Positions 1 to 6,680 of a stretch of DNA of 7,614 bases are shown here, piece by piece. Source of the stretch: Ruminococcaceae bacterium UBA7135. Lineage in GTDB: Bacteria; Bacillota; Clostridia; Oscillospirales; Ruminococcaceae. Each line of letters starts with the position of its first letter. Position 1 is the stretch's first letter. A model generated the notes under the pieces. The model saw only the letters and a program-made list of their open reading frames with translations. It did no database searches and had not been told where the DNA came from. The DNA lies in contig DKXD01000219.1 in assembly GCA_002492075.1 (NCBI GenBank), positions 1-7,614 of the forward strand. The letters are read 5' to 3'. Made by a program: the position numbers and the translations under genes.

Positions 1-16
1 GCTCGTTCAGTTCCAT
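1..16 (-). CDS. Start of a further operon gene (partial, product unknown)
   Basis: On the minus strand an ATG at 14-16 opens a frame (M-E-L-N-E) that runs off the left edge. A full-strength Shine-Dalgarno AAGGAGG (complement of 28-34) lies 11 bases upstream, slightly longer than the usual 5-9 but still plausible. It follows terD in the same direction after a short gap holding one hairpin, so it would be the sixth gene of the row. Only five codons are visible, too few to name a family. Further Ter-type genes (TerD paralogues, TerC-like membrane proteins) would be unsurprising neighbours, but nothing here shows that. The call rests on the ribosome-binding site and the operon layout only. Confidence 0.45.
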
Positions 17-43
17 AAGCCCGGTAGCCTCCTTGAGTTTATT

Positions 44-72
44 GTTTTCTCCCCGCTTCGCGGGGAGAAAAC
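44..72 (-). other. Perfect 13-bp intercistronic hairpin downstream of terD
   Basis: GTTTTCTCCCCGC (44-56) pairs perfectly with GCGGGGAGAAAAC (60-72) around a three-base loop, TTC on the plus strand and GAA on the minus strand. It begins 12 bases past the terD stop and ends just before the ribosome-binding site of the next frame. No U-tract follows the stem in either direction, so a classical intrinsic terminator is not supported. A role in protecting the mRNA 3' end, processing or partial termination between terD and the next gene is more likely. A similar but imperfect hairpin lies at 7553-7586. Confidence 0.7.
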
Positions 73-83
73 GTTAAAGCTTT

Positions 84-668
84 TTAAACGTTTACGCCGT
101 AAGCGCGGCAGAGCGCTTCAAGTCCGCCCTGATAACCCGCAGCGACCGCGTTGAACTTCCAGTCGCCGTTGTAACGGTATATTTCGCAGACAACCAGCGC
201 CGTTTCGATAGAAAACTCCTCAACCAGATCAAAGCGGAGAACTTCCTCGCCGTTTACATCGTCGGCGTTGTCTACCTTTACTACTCGAACGTAGGAGTTG
301 GAAACTTGTCCGAAATTCTGGTGCTTCTGCTCCGCGTCGAAGATCGTTACCGTAACCGCGATCTTTTCTACCTCTGCGGGAATCTTAGAAAAGTCGATGA
401 TGATAGCCTCGTCGTCGCCGTCGCCGTCGCCGGTTCTGTTATCGCCGGTGTGGACTACCGCGCCGTCTCTTGCGGAAAGATTGTTGTAGAATACGAAGTC
501 CTCGTCCTTCAGCACCTTGCCGTTAGCTCCCAAAAGGAACACGCAGGCGTCAAGGTCAAAGTCCTGACCGCCGTCATAACGGTTGATGTCCCAACCCAGA
601 CCGATACGAGCCATAGTTACTGATTTGTCGAGAGATACTCTCTGACCCTTTGAAAGATTTACTGCCAT
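84..668 (-). CDS. terD: TerD-family calcium-binding stress protein
   Basis: A 194-residue protein, the usual length for a single-domain TerD (tellurite resistance/stress, CABP1-like) protein. Visible hallmarks are the N-terminus AVNLSKGQRVSL, the G-W-D segment at 25-27, the DFDLDACVFLL block at about 36-46, the NNLSARDGAVVHTGDN stretch at about 62-77, and an acidic loop GDGDGDDE at 80-87. The acidic residues match the two-site calcium-binding face of the TerD beta-sandwich, and the final GYQGGLEAL block is also typical. TerD proteins are soluble and cytoplasmic; their exact biochemical role is unsettled, but they accompany metal, oxidative and phage stress responses. The start is set by GGAGG (complement of 677-681), eight bases upstream. 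It is the last complete gene of the row, 100 bases after the calcium pump, which fits a shared calcium theme. The symbol is by family; the paralogues TerE and TerZ are close in sequence. Confidence 0.93.
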   Translation of the reverse strand: MAVNLSKGQRVSLDKSVTMARIGLGWDINRYDGGQDFDLDACVFLLGANGKVLKDEDFVFYNNLSARDGAVVHTGDNRTGDGDGDDEAIIIDFSKIPAEVEKIAVTVTIFDAEQKHQNFGQVSNSYVRVVKVDNADDVNGEEVLRFDLVEEFSIETALVVCEIYRYNGDWKFNAVAAGYQGGLEALCRAYGVNV

Positions 669-700
669 GTTAAATTCCTCCGTTAATTACTTTATTTCTT

Positions 701-759
701 GTTTTGCCCGCCGTGCGGAGCGGCTCGTTGAAGAGCCGTGCCGCATATCGGGTCAAAAC
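701..759 (-). other. Long imperfect hairpin between the ATPase gene and terD
   Basis: This 59-base element fills most of the 100-base gap. Arms pair as GTTTTG (701-706) with CAAAAC (754-759), CCCG (707-710) with CGGG (749-752), TGCGG (714-718) with CCGCA (741-745), and CGGCTC (721-726) with GAGCCG (733-738), around the six-base loop GTTGAA. Small internal loops separate the blocks. No run of U follows on the transcribed (minus) strand; an A-rich stretch leads straight into the terD ribosome-binding site. It could be an RNA processing/stability element, an attenuator that lowers terD expression relative to the pump, or a copy of a dispersed palindromic repeat. Confidence 0.65.
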
Positions 760-768
760 AATGTAACC

Positions 769-3510
769 TTATTTTTCTTTTTTCGATCCCGAGTTTACGA
801 TAGCCTTTCTGATAAGGTCTATCGGGATTATCGAGATAGCGGGAACAAGCACTACAAGCCATTCGAGAGGCATAAGCCCCCAGCCCGAAAGTATCCCGCG
901 CCCAAGGTACGTCATCAGTATCTGCACTATCGTTATAATGCCGAATACCGTTAAGAAGCCCTTGTTTTTGTTGATGTTGTCGAACAGGTTAGAGCGCTCG
1001 GTGCGCGCGTTGAACGCGTTGAACACAGCTATCAGGATAAAGAACGCGAAGTACGCCGTGTGGAGTATCGCGTGCTGTTCCGCAAAGCCCGCAGCCATAT
1101 CGTCGCGTAGCCAGCCCCACTGCTCGAGGAAGCTTGTTGCGCTGCCCTTCGGGAGCGTTCCCAGGAGCAGCATTGCAAGCGAGAGAATAAACGTCCAGCC
1201 CGAGCCTACCGCTATCTCGGACATCATATAGCTAGAGATTATCGGCTCGTTGCGGCGTTTCGGTTTCTCGCGCATAAAGCGCTCCAGAGGCGGCTCTCCG
1301 CCGAATGCCAGTGCCGCAAGAGTATCCATAACGAGGTTGACCCAGAGTATCTGGATAACGTTCAGCGGGCTTGCAATGCCGATAAGCGGGCAGATAAACG
1401 ATATAAGCACCGCAGCCACGTTGATGGTAAGCTGGAATACGATAAACTTGCGTATTGAATTAAATATCGTGCGTCCATAGAGGATTGCGCGGTCGATAGA
1501 ATTGAAGTTGTCGTCGAGGATAACGATATCGGACGCTTCCTTTGCGACCTCCGTACCGCCGCCCATTGCGAATCCGACGTCTGCTTTCTTGAGGGCGGGG
1601 GAGTCATTTACGCCGTCGCCCGTCATACCGGCTACAAGGTCAAGCTCCTGCGCCAAGCGAACCAAGCGGCTCTTATCCGAGGGCAGCGCACGCGCGATAA
1701 CGCGAATGTCTCCCAGCTTCTCTTTTATCTCATCATCGCTCATTTTAGCGAGTTCGTCCGAAGTAAGCATCAAGTTGCTTTCGGAATCAATAAGCCCCGC
1801 TTCTTTGGCGATAGCAACGGCTGTCTCGCGTCTGTCGCCGGTTATCATAACGACCTGAACGCCCGCGCCCTTGACTTCTTTGATAGCCGTAACGGATTCG
1901 GGGCGAACCTCGTCGCGGATACCCAGACAGCCCACCAGCGTCCAGTTGTTGCCCTCGGGGAGCGACTCCTCGCCGAGAGCGTCCTCGCTTGTCGCAAGAG
2001 CCAGAACGCGTATCGCGCGGTTAGCAAGCTCGTCTATTTTCGCGTTGAGAGACTTCATATCAAACGGCTGCTTTTTGCCGTCTTTATCATAGTAGTGAGA
2101 GCAGCGCTGAAGTATCTTTTCGGGCGCGCCCTTGATAAGCGACAGATCGTACTGCCCCATTACCTGCGTTGCGGAATATTTGTTCGTGGAGTTGAACGGA
2201 ATGTTCGCTACCGCCGCGACCTCCGCCTTGCACTCGGTGTTCATGGCGTAGCCGAGTATCGCGCGTTCCGTGGCGTTGCCGCCCAGCACCCGTCTGTCCT
2301 TGCCCTCGCCCGATATCATCGAGAGCGTGTTCTTGTGAATGGAAAGCGACAGCAGATCGCCGAGCTTTCCTCCGATATCGTCAAACGTTTTGTATTCGTT
2401 CACCGCGCCGTCGATGAAGTTTATCGCTTCCAGCTTGCCTTTGGTGATGGTACCGGTCTTATCCGAGAACAGGATGTTCAGCGAACCCGCCGTCTCGATC
2501 CCCGCTACCTTGCGGACAAGTACGTTGTCTTTAAGCATTTTGCCCATATTCTGCGCGGAAACTATAGCTATCATCAGCGGCAGACCCTCGGGCACTGCCA
2601 TAACGATGATGATAACAGCAAGCATAACCGCTTGAATGACCGCTTCAACCAGAGCCGCCCATTGGAACACGCCATCCGCGAACAGGAACGCGCCGGGGTT
2701 AAAGCCGGTATCAAACAACAAGGTTTTGGCGAGCATCGCAATTGCTATCGCGATACCGCCGATGTAACCGAACTTCGAAATGCCGTTCGCAAGCTTGCCA
2801 AGCTTGACTTTCAGCGGTGTGTCGCGGTCGTCCTCGGTCTGAAGCTCGCTTGCTATCTTGCCGTATACCGATTTGTCGCCGACTACCGTGACCTCCATGG
2901 TCGCGTTGCCTGAGCAAACCACAGCGCCGCGGAAAACCTTGTGCTCGTTATCGAAATTCGTGTTTTCGTCGGTGTCCGTCCAGCCGTCGGGGATAGCCGT
3001 CTTTTTAGCCTCACGACTCTCGCCGTTAAGCACAGACTGATCGACCTTGACGTCGCCGTCGATGATAATGCCGTCTGCCGGTATTTTATCGCCCGATTGC
3101 AGCAGTATCGCGTCTCCGACAACGATATCGTTTATCGGAATCTCCACGATAACGCCGTTGCGGTAGGTCTTAACCATAATGCGCGAAGCCTCTTCCTGAA
3201 GCTTTTGGAACGCGTTCTCGTTTCTGTATTCCGAGAATGTGGAAACCAATGTCGCGAGACATATCGCCACGAAGATACCAAGCGGCTCGTACCACTCGGG
3301 GTAGCCCTCCTTGATAACGCCCGTGTAGCCGAGAATCGACAGCACGATGTTGATAAGCAGTGCAACGATCAATATCTTGATCATCGGGTCGCCGAGGTTT
3401 CCTTTAAGCTTGTCAAAGAAGCCCTCATGCGCCTGCTCGGTCATAGAGTTGTCGCCGTATTTTTGTTTGCTCTCGGCAACCTCTTGATTCGTTAATCCGA
3501 ATTTTTTCAT
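769..3510 (-). CDS. P2B (PMCA-like) calcium-transporting P-type ATPase
   Basis: A 913-residue ATP-driven cation pump, predicted to export Ca2+ across the plasma membrane. In order: an N-terminal cation-ATPase region (1-40); membrane helices near 42-62 and 75-95; the actuator domain with NGES at 162-165 (Asn in place of the usual Thr of TGES, catalytic Glu kept); M3/M4 at about 245-320 with the PEGLP ion-binding kink at 307-311; the phosphorylation motif DKTGT with Asp350; nucleotide-binding KGAPE at 460-464; the hinge TGDGVND at 630-636; and six C-terminal helices from about 690. M5 reads NVAAV and M6 reads NLVMDT (725-730). These are plasma-membrane (P2B) signatures with one expected Ca2+ site, rather than the SERCA NIGEV/NLVTD pattern. 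There is no extended calmodulin-type tail. The ribosome-binding site is modest (AAAGGG, seven bases upstream). It lies 56 bases after the kinase gene, so co-transcription is likely; the pump is a plausible kinase target, but this is inference. Confidence 0.93.
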   Translation of the reverse strand: MKKFGLTNQEVAESKQKYGDNSMTEQAHEGFFDKLKGNLGDPMIKILIVALLINIVLSILGYTGVIKEGYPEWYEPLGIFVAICLATLVSTFSEYRNENAFQKLQEEASRIMVKTYRNGVIVEIPINDIVVGDAILLQSGDKIPADGIIIDGDVKVDQSVLNGESREAKKTAIPDGWTDTDENTNFDNEHKVFRGAVVCSGNATMEVTVVGDKSVYGKIASELQTEDDRDTPLKVKLGKLANGISKFGYIGGIAIAIAMLAKTLLFDTGFNPGAFLFADGVFQWAALVEAVIQAVMLAVIIIVMAVPEGLPLMIAIVSAQNMGKMLKDNVLVRKVAGIETAGSLNILFSDKTGTITKGKLEAINFIDGAVNEYKTFDDIGGKLGDLLSLSIHKNTLSMISGEGKDRRVLGGNATERAILGYAMNTECKAEVAAVANIPFNSTNKYSATQVMGQYDLSLIKGAPEKILQRCSHYYDKDGKKQPFDMKSLNAKIDELANRAIRVLALATSEDALGEESLPEGNNWTLVGCLGIRDEVRPESVTAIKEVKGAGVQVVMITGDRRETAVAIAKEAGLIDSESNLMLTSDELAKMSDDEIKEKLGDIRVIARALPSDKSRLVRLAQELDLVAGMTGDGVNDSPALKKADVGFAMGGGTEVAKEASDIVILDDNFNSIDRAILYGRTIFNSIRKFIVFQLTINVAAVLISFICPLIGIASPLNVIQILWVNLVMDTLAALAFGGEPPLERFMREKPKRRNEPIISSYMMSEIAVGSGWTFILSLAMLLLGTLPKGSATSFLEQWGWLRDDMAAGFAEQHAILHTAYFAFFILIAVFNAFNARTERSNLFDNINKNKGFLTVFGIITIVQILMTYLGRGILSGWGLMPLEWLVVLVPAISIIPIDLIRKAIVNSGSKKEK

Positions 3511-3537
3511 TTGTTTTCCCTTTCTTGTATTTACTAA

Positions 3538-3551
3538 GACCCCGGCGGGTC
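3538..3551 (-). other. Small hairpin between the kinase and ATPase genes
   Basis: GACCC (3538-3542) pairs with GGGTC (3547-3551) around a four-base loop CGGC. It lies in the 56-base gap between the kinase stop and the ATPase start. The minus-strand transcript continues with UUAGUAAAUAC, not a U-tract, so read-through into the ATPase gene is expected. Confidence 0.45.
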
Positions 3552-3554
3552 AAT

Positions 3555-3575
3555 AACTAACAACTATCAACTAAC
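3555..3575. repeat. Three heptamer repeats spanning the kinase stop codon
   Basis: Three adjacent 7-base units read AACTAAC (3555-3561), AACTATC (3562-3568) and AACTAAC (3569-3575); the middle unit differs by one base. On the coding strand they read GTTAGTT, GATAGTT, GTTAGTT. The array supplies the last two kinase codons (Val-Ser), the TGA stop and an immediately following in-frame TAG. It looks like a short tandem repeat at the 3' end of the gene. Confidence 0.6.
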
Positions 3576-5042
3576 GATTACCTCGCACAGCAGTCCGTTT
3601 TCTCCGCCTGTCATTTTGAACGCCGCGCCGTTTTTAAGTTCCACGGCGCTGCCTTTTGGAACGAGCCGCCCCGAGGGGGAGGTCATACCGTCGATGTTAT
3701 TGTTGACAAGAAGTCTCATACCGTTATAATACGCGATATACGCGCTGATATCGGTGTTCGCCTTTTCATCGTTGTGGACGTTGGAGAATACGTGCCATTC
3801 ATAAAGCGGCATTGTGTCATAGACCACCGCGTCGCTTTTGTCGCGGTAAACTCCCTTTCTGCCGCGCATTTCGCTTTTGAATATAAGCTGTGTTATCGGA
3901 CTGCGCAAACGCGTTCTGCAGAACGGACAAACCGGGTTCTGCGGGTCTCGCAGAATAAACCATTTCTTTTCGCATTGCGGATTAGCGCACGGCACAAGCC
4001 TGTCCCAAGCTCGCAGCAGTTCGCGCTCCCATTCCATTGCGGTGGGACGTTCGGACGGGTCGTGAAGCCCTTTCACGAACGCGCGTATAAACAGCTCTTC
4101 AAGCCCTTTGGACAGCGACTGTATAGTAACGTCCAGATCGGGCGGGCGGTTGGAGGGGTCGTTCGGGTCTTCTATGAACGTCGCCATTTCTCCAAGCCCG
4201 AGGAAATCATCGTGCTCCGCGTCACGCGGGTCGTATATTTTCGGACCGATAAGCGGGTGCCGAAAGAACAGATACTCGTATATCAGAACGGGCAGCGCGT
4301 GCAGGTCTGTCTGAACGCACGGAAGCGCACGGCGCGGGTCGTTAAAATCCATTCCGAGCGTCGCCAGCACCTCGGGCGCTATATAGCCGCGTGTTCCAAC
4401 GACCTCCGGAGCGTACTTGTTGGGCACTACAAGCGAATCTATGTCGATGACTACCGACGCACCCGTGCGTGGGTCGATAAGCACGTTGTTGCACGATAGA
4501 TCGGAGTGCGCCAGCCCGGCTTGATGCATTCGCCGCACTGAACGTGACAGCCCTATTGCCGTTCCCAGCATGGTGCGGAAGCTTCCGCGCTCGTCCGGGG
4601 AGAGGTACTTGCGGTTTCGCCCGGTGAACCAGTTGGACTTTTTATCTTTGCCCTTTAGATTAAGCACGGTTGAAGCGTCCGCGCCAAAGAAGAAGTTATG
4701 CGGGTATGTCGGACACACTATCCCAAACTGCGGCTGCCGAACTATCGCCACGGGCCAGCAAAACCGCTGTCGAAAATAGCCCGCGGTCTTTTCGGTGTTG
4801 CCGACCGCTCCGCCGTCCGCTTCGGAAAGCGTGGGATTGTATATCCCCACGATAGTGCGTATGCGGTCTTGCATACGCGGGTCGGCGGCGTTGCGCGGGT
4901 CGTTGAAGAACTGTATCGCGTACTGCTTGTCGGGCGTGAAAAACGTGTGCTTCATACCGCCGCGCGGCGCGTTCGCGTCGAACACGTATTCAATTGTATT
5001 GCCGTTATCAAGCACGGCGGAAAGCACGGTGCCGCTTCTCAT
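3567..5042 (-). CDS. TerY-P triad Ser/Thr protein kinase (COG4248/YegI-like) with zinc ribbon
   Basis: A 491-residue predicted cytoplasmic protein kinase. Visible parts: a glycine-rich segment RGGMK (27-31); YAIQFF (41-46) where kinases normally have VAIK, so the usual lysine is Gln44; the family-typical FCWPVAIV (94-101); the catalytic loop HSDLSCNN with Asp181 and Asn186; DID (200-202) in place of DFG; APE (222-224); and the helix-F region TDLHALPVLIYEYLFFRHP. All residues for metal binding and catalysis are thus present. A zinc ribbon follows with Cys352, Cys357, Cys372 and Cys375 (CX4C...CX2C), where E. coli YegI-type members have other C-terminal DNA-binding-like domains. The last ~110 residues are beta-rich and may be a degenerate FHA-like module. 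No membrane helix is seen. The start at 5040-5042 is preferred because GGAG lies eight bases upstream; an in-frame ATG at 5109-5111, three bases after the phosphatase stop, has no ribosome-binding site. The adjacent PP2C is its likely counter-enzyme. Confidence 0.9.
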   Translation of the reverse strand: MRSGTVLSAVLDNGNTIEYVFDANAPRGGMKHTFFTPDKQYAIQFFNDPRNAADPRMQDRIRTIVGIYNPTLSEADGGAVGNTEKTAGYFRQRFCWPVAIVRQPQFGIVCPTYPHNFFFGADASTVLNLKGKDKKSNWFTGRNRKYLSPDERGSFRTMLGTAIGLSRSVRRMHQAGLAHSDLSCNNVLIDPRTGASVVIDIDSLVVPNKYAPEVVGTRGYIAPEVLATLGMDFNDPRRALPCVQTDLHALPVLIYEYLFFRHPLIGPKIYDPRDAEHDDFLGLGEMATFIEDPNDPSNRPPDLDVTIQSLSKGLEELFIRAFVKGLHDPSERPTAMEWERELLRAWDRLVPCANPQCEKKWFILRDPQNPVCPFCRTRLRSPITQLIFKSEMRGRKGVYRDKSDAVVYDTMPLYEWHVFSNVHNDEKANTDISAYIAYYNGMRLLVNNNIDGMTSPSGRLVPKGSAVELKNGAAFKMTGGENGLLCEVIVS

Positions 5043-5050
5043 TTTTGTTT

Positions 5051-5054
5051 CTCC
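5051..5054 (-). promoter_or_regulatory. Ribosome-binding site deciding the kinase start
   Basis: GGAG on the minus strand, eight bases before the ATG at 5040-5042, favours this start over the upstream in-frame ATG at 5109-5111, which would add 23 residues of unconserved appearance (MCDRILCKHTF...) and has no purine-rich site before it. Confidence 0.7.
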
Positions 5055-5065
5055 GTATTTTTTAT

Positions 5066-5105
5066 GACCGCAAATTGTAAACGTATGTTTGCAAAGTATG
5101 CGGTC
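5066..5105 (-). other. Two-tier hairpin between the phosphatase and kinase genes
   Basis: The outer arms GACCGCA (5066-5072) and TGCGGTC (5099-5105) pair perfectly over seven bases. Inside, GTAAAC (5077-5082) faces GTTTGC (5087-5092) with one G-T pair. The structure covers the intercistronic leader and stops 11 bases short of the kinase ribosome-binding site, so it could tune kinase translation or mark an RNA processing site. It has no U-tract on the transcribed strand. Confidence 0.5.
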
Positions 5106-5114
5106 GCACATTTT

Positions 5115-6626
5115 TTAGGGTGCCTTTATTATTACCAGCGTTCTGTCGTCAAACGAGCCGCGCTCGTTGTAGTTATCGAGCCACACGCGAAGCCGCTTTT
5201 CCGGCGTATCTCCGATGTTCATCCTGAACGCTTCAAGCGAATGACACCGCAGCATTTCGCGTTTGTCCCACAGCGCGTTTATCGCGGCGTCGGATTTGTC
5301 CGAAAGCAGCTGTTTGGCGTATTGCAGAGCAACGCTCGTTTGGCTCATCGACACGGACTTAAATCGTATGGGTGCGGGATCCTCGCCATCCGTAAGCTCT
5401 CCCGTCATAGGAAGTATGCCGTTCAGGCACAGGTCGAGATACAGCCGCTTCATCATCGGCGCGGCGGGGAAATAGTCGTCAGCCACACCGTCGCTCATCA
5501 GCAGTATGCTGTCCGAGCGTCCGCGCGAAATTCGGGTCTTCGCGCTTATCGCGTCGGGCTTGGTGTTTTTTTCCGAGAGAAAATCCGTTTCTCCGGAGAA
5601 TGCACCGCTGTCCGCTTCGCCCATTATTTTAAGGCAGTGTTCGCTGTCAGCGGTGCTGTCCAATGCACAGATACAGCCGTCGCCTATCTGAACGCAAGCC
5701 ATAAAGCACTCTTTTTCGCCGTTTATTTCCAGCGGCACAGCTACCGCCGCGAGAAATGTGGTGTACATATCGGAAAGCACGGGCTTTCTTCCCAAAGATT
5801 TCTCGTATATTTCGTTCCCGCAGAGCTTCTCAAGCTCCTTTTGCTGCGCGGCGAACGCCTCACGTGCCGATTGCTGAACCAGCGGAGCGATCATTCCGCA
5901 CGCCGCCATAAATTCAGGGGAACTCAGCTCTTCGCAAAGCCCCTTTTTTACATCGGGACGCGCCTTGAACATTCCCTCGAGGTTTTCTTTAAGATACGCG
6001 GCAGCCGCTTCGCTGGAAACGCGCGAGCCTATCCTCGAAAGCGGTTTCGACCCCGCGCCGTCGCACACAACGGCTATCACGCAGTCGTCGGTGCAAGCTG
6101 TCTCGAAAAAGTCGTCGCAGTTTGTTCCCTCGTGCTTGTGTTTCTTGCCGCGAACTCTCGCGCCTATGATATCCGCGCAAGGCGTTTTGATATGCTTTTC
6201 GTGGAACTCGCTGTGCTTCTCCGTTCCGTCATCCGTTATTTCTTTATATTGCCATACAGAGGCGGTATGCTCCATGACCTCCATATCCGAAAGCGGTTCG
6301 GGCGGCTTTTCGGGTTCGGGAGGAGCTTTGACGGTTTCCGTAGTTTTTTTAGGTTCATGAGAAACCTTTGCGGTTTCGGTGGGCTTTTCGGGAGCGTTTT
6401 CGTCGGTAGGCTGCTCCGTATCCTTTGCGTTCGGTGTGTTCGAGTGCTCTTTTTCTGAAGTTTGTCCGTTTTGCTCCCGCAAAGCGGCTTTGACCTCCAA
6501 GTACTCCTTCGCCGACATAGGTTTACCATCCCCGCCGCTTTTCTCGGCGAGGTCGTCAAACGTTATCGAAAGCTGTTCCTCTTTTATCTCGGAGATATCG
6601 GAGGGTGGGATATGCTCATTATCCAT
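5115..6626 (-). CDS. PP2C-family (PP2C_2) Ser/Thr protein phosphatase with disordered N-terminus
   Basis: A 503-residue metal-dependent protein phosphatase, predicted to reverse the action of the neighbouring kinase. The first ~120 residues are low-complexity and rich in Glu, Lys, Pro and Thr (for example PPEPEKPPEPL near 102-112), so they are probably disordered. The PP2C fold begins near 153 (IIGARVRGKKHKHEGTNCDDFF, about 153-174) and shows the expected metal-binding acidic positions: Asp171 in NCDD, Asp189-Gly190 in VVCDGAGS, GDG at 315-317, Asp379 in MSDGVADD, and Asp494 in DDRTLVII near the C-terminus. It should therefore be active. No transmembrane helix or signal peptide is seen, so it is cytoplasmic. 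It is much longer than compact PP2C enzymes (about 240-260 residues) because of the N-terminal tail and an insert around 220-285. The start is supported by AGGTGA (complement of 6632-6637), five bases upstream. It stands 54 bases after the vWA gene and is the YegK-like member of the triad. Confidence 0.9.
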   Translation of the reverse strand: MDNEHIPPSDISEIKEEQLSITFDDLAEKSGGDGKPMSAKEYLEVKAALREQNGQTSEKEHSNTPNAKDTEQPTDENAPEKPTETAKVSHEPKKTTETVKAPPEPEKPPEPLSDMEVMEHTASVWQYKEITDDGTEKHSEFHEKHIKTPCADIIGARVRGKKHKHEGTNCDDFFETACTDDCVIAVVCDGAGSKPLSRIGSRVSSEAAAAYLKENLEGMFKARPDVKKGLCEELSSPEFMAACGMIAPLVQQSAREAFAAQQKELEKLCGNEIYEKSLGRKPVLSDMYTTFLAAVAVPLEINGEKECFMACVQIGDGCICALDSTADSEHCLKIMGEADSGAFSGETDFLSEKNTKPDAISAKTRISRGRSDSILLMSDGVADDYFPAAPMMKRLYLDLCLNGILPMTGELTDGEDPAPIRFKSVSMSQTSVALQYAKQLLSDKSDAAINALWDKREMLRCHSLEAFRMNIGDTPEKRLRVWLDNYNERGSFDDRTLVIIKAP

Positions 6627-6638
6627 TCAATTCACCTA

Positions 6639-6665
6639 AATTGCCTAACGATAAAAGGCAGCAAT
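6639..6665 (-). other. Weak hairpin between the vWA and phosphatase genes
   Basis: TGCCT (6642-6646) pairs with AGGCA (6656-6660), and ATT (6639-6641) can extend to AAT (6663-6665) across a two-base bulge. The loop is nine bases and AT-rich. It lies in the 54-base gap between the genes and has no terminator U-tract. Confidence 0.3.
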
Positions 6666-6680
6666 ATATTCTTTGACGAT

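Noticed and set aside
44..72. Rho-independent terminator after terD
   Set aside because: The stem is strong, but neither direction has the U-tract, and a ribosome-binding site with an ATG follows directly on the same strand.
411..431. GTCGCC-type short repeat inside terD
   Set aside because: It encodes the conserved GDGDGDD calcium-binding loop, so protein constraint explains it and not repeat expansion.
2095..2913. 272-codon plus-strand open frame antisense to the ATPase gene
   Set aside because: Composition is biased to Arg and Tyr, with no family resemblance. The opposite strand encodes the nucleotide-binding and M4 regions of the pump.
5043..5111. Upstream kinase start at 5109-5111 (514-residue version)
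   Set aside because: No Shine-Dalgarno site precedes it. The 23 extra residues do not look like the family N-terminus, while the ATG at 5040-5042 has GGAG at eight bases. Reinitiation three bases after the phosphatase stop remains possible.
4698..6458. 586-codon open frame on the plus strand, antisense to the phosphatase and kinase genes
   Set aside because: It overlaps two genes with complete catalytic motifs. Its translation is rich in Arg, His, Val and Phe without recognisable domains, as expected for the reverse frame of a codon-biased gene.
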